The position numbers were made by a program, and so were the translations under genes. A stretch of DNA of 64,000 bases from contig CAYYMH010000018.1 in assembly GCA_964472785.1 (NCBI GenBank), positions 1 to 64,000 on the forward strand, read 5' to 3'. The notes under the pieces are model-generated. The model did not search any database. It was not told the origin of the DNA and was given only the letters and a program-made list of their open reading frames with translations. Within the stretch, counting starts at the first letter, position 1, and every line of letters begins with the position of its first letter. Positions 8,661 through 16,748 of this stretch are shown in pieces. This DNA comes from CAYYMH01 sp964472785. Lineage in GTDB: Bacteria > Zhuqueibacterota > Zhuqueibacteria > Thermofontimicrobiales > Thermofontimicrobiaceae.

Positions 8661-8957
8661 ACTAGTGTCCGGTTAAAAGTTGAATAAATTCAATTGGTTA
8701 TAATTTTCAGTTGTTATTGTTAATTTATTGTTTTTTGTAAATATTTGTAAAATAACAACTTCATCGAATGCTGATGTGCCCAGAATATCCAAAAAAGTGT
8801 AAAGTGACATGTCCAGTTTCATTTTTTCTTTTAGGATTGCTGCATAGACATAGACACAAACCGCGATCCAAAGTTGGGTTTTCACAGCATTTTCTGAAGT
8901 ACCAAAAAATGTTTTTATCCGTTTCGCCTGCAACAGATTATCGCTCGATTTCACAAT
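8661..8957 (-). mobile_element. IS4-type insertion sequence remnant (C-terminal transposase fragment)
   Basis: On the minus strand, 8673-8954 encodes the C-terminus of an IS4-like transposase: RIKTFFGTSENAVKTQ, an isoleucine-rich stretch, then YNQLNLFNF at the very end, typical of this group. The stop codon falls inside ACTAGTGTCCGGTTAAAAGT (8661-8680), which looks like the terminal inverted repeat. The N-terminal three quarters, including the DDE residues, are missing, and the first about 15 residues of the fragment no longer fit the family. It is a dead remnant, and it abuts a DUF1670 fragment facing the opposite way. Confidence 0.7.
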
Positions 8958-8960
8958 TAG

Positions 8961-9356
8961 GCATTTGAACAGGGCGCCGTGCTCTCCTGTGTCGATACAG
9001 GATTAATTTTAAATTTAAGTCCAGCTCGAACCTCCCAATTGCGTGTCGGATGGGAAAAACAGAACAACCAAACATTGCCATCCAAAGGAAGCTATCATGA
9101 TTTGGGACGCACATTTACCCACAAACAGCAAATCATTGAATATCATTTGCAAGGATTCATGCCCAGTGAAATCGCTCGAAAAATGGACCATGATCCCGCT
9201 TGCGTGGATCGATACATCAGAGATTATGAAAGAACGGTTCTTTTCTTTAACGAAGGTCAATCTGTTGTTAAAATTGCCTTTTATACCCGTTTGAGTGAAT
9301 CGTTGATAAAAGAATATAAAAAAATTTATCTACAAACAAATAATTACAAAAAGTAA
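8961..9356 (+). pseudogene. DUF1670 protein, C-terminal fragment
   Basis: The reading frame AFEQGAVLSCVDTGLILNLS onwards (TAG just upstream at 8958) resembles the C-terminal part of DUF1670 proteins. It includes the helix-turn-helix-like YHLQGFMPSEIARKM and RYIRDYERT blocks. The protein begins mid-domain exactly where the IS4-type remnant ends, so the 5' part has been lost. A GTG at 8979 could start a 125-aa product, but no ribosome-binding site supports it. The function of the family is unknown to me; it has a DNA-binding look. Degraded neighbours suggest an old mobile or decayed region. Confidence 0.6.
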
Positions 9357-9477
9357 CCATTATCGGTGTTGTAGAGAGTATAGTATAGGTCATTTGACAC
9401 TATTACGATTTTTAAAAATGTATCATAAAGTGCTTTTCACCATTCAGTGATCATAAATTTTAATCTCATTCCTAATA

Positions 9478-11133
9478 TTACCGCTGCTCGGCAATGGAAC
9501 GCAATCGTGCATTGATAAAAGGCGATCCGGCTTTCCATTGCGGCAATTCTTCGCTATTGGCAATGTGATAGCAAAAAGCATAGATAAACCGGCAATGCTG
9601 CTGCGCTGCTGAAAAATTCATCGGCTGATTTAAATCATCGAACGGCGAGTGATAGATATTTTCGTACCAGTCGATATATTTTTGTAATGTTTCGGTTTCA
9701 GTATAATTTTTCAATTTTAATCCTTCGGCAATCAGAAGCGATGGTATGCCGGCTTTGGCAAATGAAATCTGATCAGAGCGCGCAAACGATTCAGATGCGA
9801 TAAATTCGGACGGAATGGCTGTTGTCTTAACGCCGAATTTTCTGGCGACTTCGGCTAATTCATTCCCCAGCGTCGAATATTCCGAACCTACACCGATCAC
9901 CGTCTCGAATTCATCTAACATGGATAAACCATCCATGTTGACGTTGGCAATTGTTTTGTAAAGTGGGACAATGGGATGATCTACGTAATATTGAGAACCG
10001 AGCAAACCTTTTTCCTCTCCGGTGGTGAATAAAAACAGAATCGAGTGTTTTGGCTGATTCGGATTTGATGAAAACACACGCGCGATTTCCAGCACTGCTG
10101 CCACGCCAACGGCGTTGTCAAAGACGCCGTTATAAATGGAATCTCCCTCAACCGCCATCCCGATGCCCAAATGGTCGTAGTGCGCTGAAATAATCAGATA
10201 TTGAGTTTCAGGTTTCGGATTCGTACCCGGTAAAAGTCCGATGACATTGGATGCCAAAAATTCACGCCGCAAAAATCTTCCCTGAAATGAAATGCTGGTG
10301 TTAAGTTCAAAGCTGCGGATGGTGTTCCGATGTTCCATGTCAAAAATTTCTGACAGGGAATAAGGAGAGTCTGTGAATAATTTTTCCGCCGCATCCGGGT
10401 TCATCAACAGGCTTAAGTTTGCCGTAACCGAATATGCTAAGGCAACGTCTTCAAAGGCGAATGTATTTACCCAGTAATTCCAGTTTTTATATTTTTCAAT
10501 CCTGTCTGTCGGGATCAAAATACTGCCTTGTGCTCCTCGGGAAATAGCTAACCGCTGTTTTGATTCGGGATAGGAGTAGATGGTCGGGTCAGCACCGTCA
10601 AAGTAGGTTGAATCCTCTGAAGTCGGTTCACCGGTCAGAAAGACAGCGATCTTGCCCTCCACATTCACGCTTTGATAATCATTATAATCAAACTCCGGAG
10701 CGATGATGCCGTAGCCCACAAACACAAGCGGCACAGCCTGCGGAATGAAGGTGCTGGCGCCGGATTTGTACAACAGGTAGTCCTTTTTTAATTCCAATTC
10801 AATCATGTCGTTTTGCGAAAACAATAACAACTCGGACTCCGGAAGCGGAATGCTTCCGCGCATGGGAATTGATTGAAAAAAGGTCTGGTTGTCGCCCATT
10901 GGTTTCAATTGATATTTTTGGAGCTGGTCAGCGATATATTGGGCTGCCGAATTTCCACCTGTGGTGCCCGTGCCTCTGCCTTGCAGTGAATCGCTGCCAA
11001 GATATTCCACGTGTTTTTTGATCGAGTCAGCGGATATGCGTTCGTAGCTGATATCGTCCGCTCCGGCTATTGGTAACTGCAAATACAGCCCTGAAAAGAT
11101 AATACTGAAAATGATGTATTTTATAAATTTCAA
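9478..11133 (-). CDS. Exported M28-family metallopeptidase with inserted PA domain
   Basis: A 551-residue zinc peptidase. A hydrophobic signal peptide covers residues 1-25. A protease-associated region is inserted at roughly 125-240. The catalytic core has the co-catalytic zinc ligands H318 and D320 (SAHYDHLG), D339 (FDNAVG), the catalytic EE pair at 373-374 (TGEEKGLLGS), D401 and H495 (YHSPFDD). This is the arrangement of M28 aminopeptidases and glutamate carboxypeptidase-like enzymes. It is probably periplasmic or secreted and trims peptides. It is a single-gene unit facing a long non-coding stretch. Confidence 0.9.
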   Translation of the reverse strand: MKFIKYIIFSIIFSGLYLQLPIAGADDISYERISADSIKKHVEYLGSDSLQGRGTGTTGGNSAAQYIADQLQKYQLKPMGDNQTFFQSIPMRGSIPLPESELLLFSQNDMIELELKKDYLLYKSGASTFIPQAVPLVFVGYGIIAPEFDYNDYQSVNVEGKIAVFLTGEPTSEDSTYFDGADPTIYSYPESKQRLAISRGAQGSILIPTDRIEKYKNWNYWVNTFAFEDVALAYSVTANLSLLMNPDAAEKLFTDSPYSLSEIFDMEHRNTIRSFELNTSISFQGRFLRREFLASNVIGLLPGTNPKPETQYLIISAHYDHLGIGMAVEGDSIYNGVFDNAVGVAAVLEIARVFSSNPNQPKHSILFLFTTGEEKGLLGSQYYVDHPIVPLYKTIANVNMDGLSMLDEFETVIGVGSEYSTLGNELAEVARKFGVKTTAIPSEFIASESFARSDQISFAKAGIPSLLIAEGLKLKNYTETETLQKYIDWYENIYHSPFDDLNQPMNFSAAQQHCRFIYAFCYHIANSEELPQWKAGSPFINARLRSIAEQR

Positions 11134-11743
11134 AAATACGCCCCTGTGATTCGTGTGCTTCTTAATAATAATTCATTCTTGTCATAAAATCAAGTAAAAT
11201 ATTTAGCTATGTATAATATCTCAGTCACAGGTCGGGCTAAAGCCCAATTTTAGTGATAAAATTCACCCGGGCTGTATCAAAAGTTAACTTGTAGTGACGA
11301 ATTTATTCGTCAAATATTATATATTGGGTTGAACGAATAAGTTCGCTACTACAAATTGGGCTAAACATCTTGCATTGTGACTTTTGATACAGTCACCAAT
11401 CCATAGTTGATAACATTAATAATTTTAATTGAATATCCATGCTAAAAATAGCTTCAAGTCTTTAAAGATGTTTTACATTAAACTCATTAATTGTTAACTT
11501 TGTGTTCTCTGTGTGCTCTGCGGTGAGTAGTTACGATAAATTTTACTCATCCACTGTTCACTCGGTTTCAAAATACCAACTTCACCGATATTTCATTGGT
11601 CTGTAATGCCTTTTTTATTCAATGTTCATTTAAATGTAATGCGCTCTTTGTAAAATTGTGTCAACTTAAATAATTTGATAAATGAAAAATATTGACTTCA
11701 AGTCTCAAGTTTCGGAACTGAAAAATTGCATAAAGGATTTGAC
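11134..11743. other. 610-bp non-coding region with repeats
   Basis: Lies between the divergently oriented M28 and PHP genes. It contains the MITE-like element (11269-11394), a GGGCTAAAGCCC palindrome near 11234-11245, and a copy of the CTCTGTG-type dispersed repeat near 11500-11530. I see no gene in it. A putative start of the next gene is preceded by AAAGGA at about 11732. Confidence 0.7.
11269..11394. mobile_element. MITE-like element with CTGTATCAAAAGT terminal inverted repeats
   Basis: CTGTATCAAAAGT at 11272-11284 is matched by its exact reverse complement at 11380-11392. Inside, a second inverted repeat of 21-bp arms (11289-11309 and 11334-11354; 18 of 21 positions pair) surrounds an AT-rich centre. 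There is no coding capacity. The same terminal sequence appears at 39329-39368 in a 40-bp form. The ends resemble those of IS1182/IS5-like elements, so a parent transposon elsewhere in the genome is expected. Confidence 0.65.
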
Positions 11744-13522
11744 ATGGCAAAAGTTGATCTTCACGTTCATTCACGATTTTCGGAGCAGCCGTCAGATTGG
11801 ATTTTACGCCGAGTCGGCTCGAAAGAGTCCTACACTGAACCCGAACATATTTACCGGCTCGCAAAAGCCAGAGGAATGGATTTTATCGCTATTACGGATC
11901 ATAATCGAATCAATGGTGCATTGTTGCTGAAGGAAAAGTATCCGGATGAAATCATTGTAGGAGTGGAAGCGACAGTGTCTTTTCCTGAAGATGACTGCAA
12001 AATCCATTTGCTGATGTACGGGATTACAATGAATCAGTTTGAGGAGATTCAAAAGTTACGCTCCAATATTTATTTGCTCCGAAATTTTATTATTGAAAAT
12101 GAAATCGCTTATTCGGTCGCTCACGCGACGTATTCAGTGAATAAAAAAATCGATGCCGTGCATCTCGAGAAATTAATTTTGCTGTTTGATGTTTTCGAGG
12201 GAATCAACGGCGGGCGTAATTATTACGCCAACAAGCAGTGGATGGAGCTGATGAAAAAACTGACGCCGGAGCACATTGAAAAATTATATCACAAATACCG
12301 AATAAAGCCGATCAGTGATATGGCGTGGATCAAATCGTTCACTGCCGGATCGGATGATCATGCCGGATTGTTTGTCGGAAATACCTACACTGAAATAAAC
12401 GCGAAGACAGTGAATGATGTGGTTAAAAATATCAAAACGAAGCAGACAACACCAAAGGGGAATAATAATAATTTCAAAAACCTGGCTTTTACAATTTACA
12501 AAGTGGGATTCGATTTTGCCAAAGCCAGTAATTACAGCGGTTCTCGTTCCTTTTTATTTCAGATCACCGAAAAGGTATTCGAATCGGAGTCGCTCAATTT
12601 TAAAGAAAAATTAATGCTTCATCGGATGAAGCGCGCCAACCGAAAGAAACAGGATAAAATCACCAAATCTATTATCGAGCTGATTGAGTCAGTCGAAGAA
12701 ATTCCCATGCTGGATATGGACAGCCGGTTGAAATTGGTTTTTCAAAAACTGACCGACATCTCAGATGAATACTTGAAACAATTTATTATTTCAGCTCAGC
12801 AGGTGATTCACAATGGCAATTTGGGACGGTTAATAAACAGCTTTTCTTCCTCGTTGATGGGTGCAGTTTTATTTCTGCCATTTGTATCAACGCTCAGACA
12901 TTTGAACATCAACCGAACACTGATTCGGAAAATCGAGAGTCGGTTGAACATCCGAACATTGGATAGCCATAGGCAAATTTTGTGGTTTACGGATGATCTC
13001 GCCGATCGCTATGATTTTGGTAATAATTTTGAATCAAGGAAGAATGATAACAATGCGTGTGTCAAGTTCGTGACGGCAAAACGGAATGGATTTAAAACTA
13101 TCCATTCTGGTTCGGATATTATTCGGTTACCGTCAATATATCAGTTTCATGTTTCAGCCTTAAAAAGCGGAGATATTTCAGTTCCATCAATATTAGATGC
13201 ATTGGAGCTGATTGCTAATGAGACGCCAAGTGAAATTTGTATCTCTACTCCCGGTCCGGTGGGATTAGTTGGATTGCTGTTGTCAAGATTATTAAACGTC
13301 CCGTGTCGGGGATTTTATAATTCTGATTTCATTTTTCAAATTGAAAAAGCAGTTGCCGATAATAAAGTAATGGCGCTGATTGATAAATACATTAGCTGGT
13401 TTTATTCAAAAGTGGACACCCTGGAAATGGATAAAATGCACGATAACACAGTGGGAAAACCAGAAAGCGAAATATATTTTGGAGCGGATAAATTAGAAAA
13501 AGAACAGCTTGTGCCAGCATGA
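11744..13522 (+). CDS. PHP-domain protein fused to a partial glycosyltransferase domain
   Basis: A 592-residue protein. The N-terminal PHP metallophosphoesterase-like domain has DLHVHS (H7, H9), TDHN (D52, H53), E75, H88 and SDDH (203-206), all expected metal ligands. A helical linker (about 240-400) leads into a region from about 410 resembling the N-terminal Rossmann half of a GT-B glycosyltransferase (ILWFTDDLADRYDF, later ISTPGPVGLVGLLLSRLL). The protein stops at 592, without the nucleotide-sugar-binding C-terminal half seen in full-length PHP-glycosyltransferase fusions. The start at 11744 is chosen because AAAGGA lies 6 nt upstream; the frame also opens at a TTG, 11726. It is probably truncated in its second domain, and whether the PHP part still functions is unknown. 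Confidence 0.75.
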   Translation: MAKVDLHVHSRFSEQPSDWILRRVGSKESYTEPEHIYRLAKARGMDFIAITDHNRINGALLLKEKYPDEIIVGVEATVSFPEDDCKIHLLMYGITMNQFEEIQKLRSNIYLLRNFIIENEIAYSVAHATYSVNKKIDAVHLEKLILLFDVFEGINGGRNYYANKQWMELMKKLTPEHIEKLYHKYRIKPISDMAWIKSFTAGSDDHAGLFVGNTYTEINAKTVNDVVKNIKTKQTTPKGNNNNFKNLAFTIYKVGFDFAKASNYSGSRSFLFQITEKVFESESLNFKEKLMLHRMKRANRKKQDKITKSIIELIESVEEIPMLDMDSRLKLVFQKLTDISDEYLKQFIISAQQVIHNGNLGRLINSFSSSLMGAVLFLPFVSTLRHLNINRTLIRKIESRLNIRTLDSHRQILWFTDDLADRYDFGNNFESRKNDNNACVKFVTAKRNGFKTIHSGSDIIRLPSIYQFHVSALKSGDISVPSILDALELIANETPSEICISTPGPVGLVGLLLSRLLNVPCRGFYNSDFIFQIEKAVADNKVMALIDKYISWFYSKVDTLEMDKMHDNTVGKPESEIYFGADKLEKEQLVPA

Positions 13523-13594
13523 TTGTGAACATTTTGGGGAGCATTACAAACACCAAAAAGTGTGTGACCAAAATTAATGGAAATATCATTTCCT

Positions 13595-13638
13595 TGTAAT
13601 ATAGGTGTAACATACTTTGGACATATTTGTATTCAAAT
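13595..13638 (+). promoter_or_regulatory. Pho-box-like array of four 11-bp direct repeats
   Basis: Four consecutive 11-mers: TGTAATATAGG, TGTAACATACT, TTGGACATATT and TGTATTCAAAT. The first three share a TAACAT-like hexamer in the same phase and the fourth is weak. PhoB and PhoP boxes in other bacteria are likewise direct repeats with an 11-bp period (TTAACA-type in Bacillus). It lies 55-98 bp upstream of the TonB-dependent receptor start. A two-copy version precedes the Na+/phosphate symporter. Confidence 0.55.
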
Positions 13639-13692
13639 TTTTAACGAGAGAGAACAGGAATAAGAGAATCACAAAACAAGAGAGGTTAAACC

Positions 13693-16629
13693 ATGAGAAA
13701 ACAAGAAGCATGTACATTGAGAGAAAAAACAAAAGCCTATTTAATTCACTCTCAAATTCATCTGCTGTTAGCAGTGCTACTTTCATTTTTGATATTAGCT
13801 TCACTTTATTCACCATTAACTGCTCAATCACTCAAAGGTAAAATTTCCGGTAAAATCCTTGACGCCGAAACCGGCGAGGCGCTTATTGGAGCCAATGTCG
13901 TTTTAAAAGGCACACAAATGGGTGCAGCCACGGATCTGGAAGGTAGTTTTTATGTGCCGGCAGTACCTCCGGGTAATTATGAAGTTGTGGTTACAATGAT
14001 TGGTTATACCCAGGTTACGGTCACTGACGTCATCGTAAACGCCGGCGAAGTGACCACGATTAACACAACGCTTCAATCAGAAGTGCTGGAAACCGAAGGT
14101 GTTGTTGTTACAGCCAAAGCGATTCGGAATACCGAAGCAGTACTGCTGAAAGATCGTCAGAAAGCAACCAGTTTAAGTGACGCAATTAGCATTGAAGCAA
14201 TTTCAAGAGCCGGCAGCGGCGATGCTGCGGAAGCAATGAAACAAATAACCGGCGCTTCAGTCGTTGATGGTAAACATGTATTTGTGCGCGGTTTGGGTGA
14301 TCGATACACGAGCACCCAGTTAAACGGAGCAGAACTGCCAAGCGCTGATCCTTATACAAGATCGGGAACAATTGATATTATCCCGTCTAATTTAATTGAT
14401 AACATCGTCACAGAAAAAAGTTTTACGCCGGACAAACCCGGTAACTTTTCAGGTGGAACTGTTAATATCAATACCAAGGATTTTCCAGAAGATTTGAGAA
14501 TATCTTTTTCAGCAGCGACGTCATTCAATACACAAACCACATTTAAGGACGGTTTAGGGATCACCAATGGTGGAAATATGATATGGTTAGGTACAGACAA
14601 TGGAAATTTGGATATTCCTAATGCTGTATCTGATACATTAGCTGAAGATATTTCTTACCTGAAGGGAGAAAAAAAACCTGGGATCGCTGTGAATGATTCA
14701 GTTACCGATTATATTAATAATTTCACTAAATCATTCAACCATTCAATGGCGCCCACCAGCAAAAAGTCGCCACTTAATCAAAAATATTCTTTATCCATTG
14801 GTAATCAAACAAGATTATTTAATAGGCCTTTAGGATTCATCGCCAGTCTGACATACAAAAGAAATTTTAGGAGTTATACCGACGGAACATACGCACGATG
14901 GGAGCTGAAAGCTGATCAAGCTGCTGCCAGCGGGTTAGAAAACTGGTATGACTTTAAAGAACAAAAAACAATAGATGAAGTTTTATGGGGAGCAAACATA
15001 AAGACTTCCTATTCATTGTCACCTTTAAATAAGATAAGCTTCAGCGGACTATACAACCGAAATGGCGAGGCAACCGGACGTCGGTTACAGGGATTTTTTA
15101 ATTATGACATCCAGGATGATCAGGTTTACGATGCATTATCACAGCATTATAAGGAACGAAGTTTAGCATCCATGCAATTCGACGGAGATCATCAACTCAA
15201 GGGTTTCGGCGGTTTAAAAGTGAATTGGCAAACATCTTACACAGAATCCAATCAGGCAGAACCTGATATCCGGTACTTTGTTGCCTCAATCACTGATACC
15301 TTGCAGAATGGATCCTATCAGTACCGAATTCCTTCTAACCTTGAGCAGGAAAGATATTATCGCGATCTCACGGAAGACCGATTTGAGAGTAAAGTCGATT
15401 TGGAACTACCCATTCAATCCCTGATTGGTCGAAAAGGAAAAATTAAAATGGGTTGGTTTTATGCTCAAAAGAATCGTGATTTCATTGAACGACGATTTGT
15501 TTACCAGCCAAATAATGAAATTCAAAAAAATTTGAATGCCTCGCAAGGAAATATAAATGATGCGTTTAACGATGAGTATTTGGGATTAATTGGTTATCGC
15601 TATCCAGTCGCTGCTGACAGCTCAATTAAATATTATGATCTCGGCATCGCTCTTTTAGAAACTGATCAAAGAAGTAAAAATTACACAGGCAGACAGGACA
15701 TCAATGCTGCTTATCTCATGACTGATTTATTTTTAACCCATAAATTGCGATTGATCACCGGTCTTCGATACGAAAAGACAGACATGGCTGTTGAAAATGA
15801 AACCAAAGATTTTAAGAGTGAAATCAAAACTGATGATTTCTTACCGTCTTTTAATCTGTTATACAATTTCTTTGAAGATATGAATATTCGGCTGGCTTAT
15901 GGAAAGACATTATCGCGTCCAAATTTCAGAGAGATTTCTCCACTTGTTTCTTACGATTTCAAAGAAGGTGATAAATTTTTTGGTAACGACACATTAAAAC
16001 GCACTTTGATTCATAACGCTGATATCAGATGGGAATGGTTCCCGGAACCAGGTGAAATTATTGCTGTGAGTGCTTTTTATAAACGGTTTAGAAATCCCGT
16101 CGAAATGGTGATTTTAAAAACAAATAACTATCGTATCACATGGGAAAACGTAGATGAAGCAATAAGCTACGGAATGGAATTTGAAATCAGACAAGGACTG
16201 GATATTATTAATGAATCCCTTCGGAACTTTTCACTGGGTTCTAATTTTTCAATCATCAAATCTGAAGTTTCTATCGATAGTAGTGACTCAAGACCATTCC
16301 AAGGTCAATCTCCGTACCTCATTAACGTATCAGCTTCCTATGATAATCTGAAACGAGGAATCGCTGCTAATCTTTATTATAATATTTTTGGTGAAAGATT
16401 GGCTGCAATCGGAAAAGGTGATGCGCCAAATATTTATGAACAACCGGCAGCAACGCTTAATTTCTCTTTATCGAAAAAATTAACACCACAAATTGCTTTG
16501 AATTTTGCTGTAAATAATATTTTAAACGATACGAACAAAGAAGTTCAAGAGTTTAAAGGTAAAGAGTTTGTATCCCGTTACCATCGGAGTGGACGGACAT
16601 TCTCATTAGGCTTTAATTATACACTTTAA
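13693..16629 (+). CDS. TonB-dependent outer membrane receptor with carboxypeptidase-regulatory-like domain
   Basis: A 978-residue outer-membrane transporter. A long N-terminus includes a hydrophobic signal segment (about residues 25-45). A CarboxypepD_reg-like domain follows (about 50-135, GKILDAETGEALIGANV), then a plug domain (VFVRGLGDRYTSTQLNGAEL, GTIDIIPSNLI) and a beta-barrel ending in an aromatic-rich strand (FSLGFNYTL). GAGAGG precedes the ATG. It is followed at 120 bp by a beta-helix-like secreted protein, a pairing common in Bacteroidetes-type genomes, and then by a phosphate symporter and PhoU-like gene. The Pho-box-like repeats upstream suggest it imports phosphate or organophosphate; this is inference from context. 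Confidence 0.9.
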   Translation: MRKQEACTLREKTKAYLIHSQIHLLLAVLLSFLILASLYSPLTAQSLKGKISGKILDAETGEALIGANVVLKGTQMGAATDLEGSFYVPAVPPGNYEVVVTMIGYTQVTVTDVIVNAGEVTTINTTLQSEVLETEGVVVTAKAIRNTEAVLLKDRQKATSLSDAISIEAISRAGSGDAAEAMKQITGASVVDGKHVFVRGLGDRYTSTQLNGAELPSADPYTRSGTIDIIPSNLIDNIVTEKSFTPDKPGNFSGGTVNINTKDFPEDLRISFSAATSFNTQTTFKDGLGITNGGNMIWLGTDNGNLDIPNAVSDTLAEDISYLKGEKKPGIAVNDSVTDYINNFTKSFNHSMAPTSKKSPLNQKYSLSIGNQTRLFNRPLGFIASLTYKRNFRSYTDGTYARWELKADQAAASGLENWYDFKEQKTIDEVLWGANIKTSYSLSPLNKISFSGLYNRNGEATGRRLQGFFNYDIQDDQVYDALSQHYKERSLASMQFDGDHQLKGFGGLKVNWQTSYTESNQAEPDIRYFVASITDTLQNGSYQYRIPSNLEQERYYRDLTEDRFESKVDLELPIQSLIGRKGKIKMGWFYAQKNRDFIERRFVYQPNNEIQKNLNASQGNINDAFNDEYLGLIGYRYPVAADSSIKYYDLGIALLETDQRSKNYTGRQDINAAYLMTDLFLTHKLRLITGLRYEKTDMAVENETKDFKSEIKTDDFLPSFNLLYNFFEDMNIRLAYGKTLSRPNFREISPLVSYDFKEGDKFFGNDTLKRTLIHNADIRWEWFPEPGEIIAVSAFYKRFRNPVEMVILKTNNYRITWENVDEAISYGMEFEIRQGLDIINESLRNFSLGSNFSIIKSEVSIDSSDSRPFQGQSPYLINVSASYDNLKRGIAANLYYNIFGERLAAIGKGDAPNIYEQPAATLNFSLSKKLTPQIALNFAVNNILNDTNKEVQEFKGKEFVSRYHRSGRTFSLGFNYTL

Positions 16630-16748
16630 ACTGTCGATAAATTTTAGAAATAAAAAAGTCGTTATAACGAAGAAATAATTAATTAAAAAAAACCATTAAG
16701 TTACCTAACGAGAGTAAGTTAATCATTAATTTAACGGAGGAAAAATCA

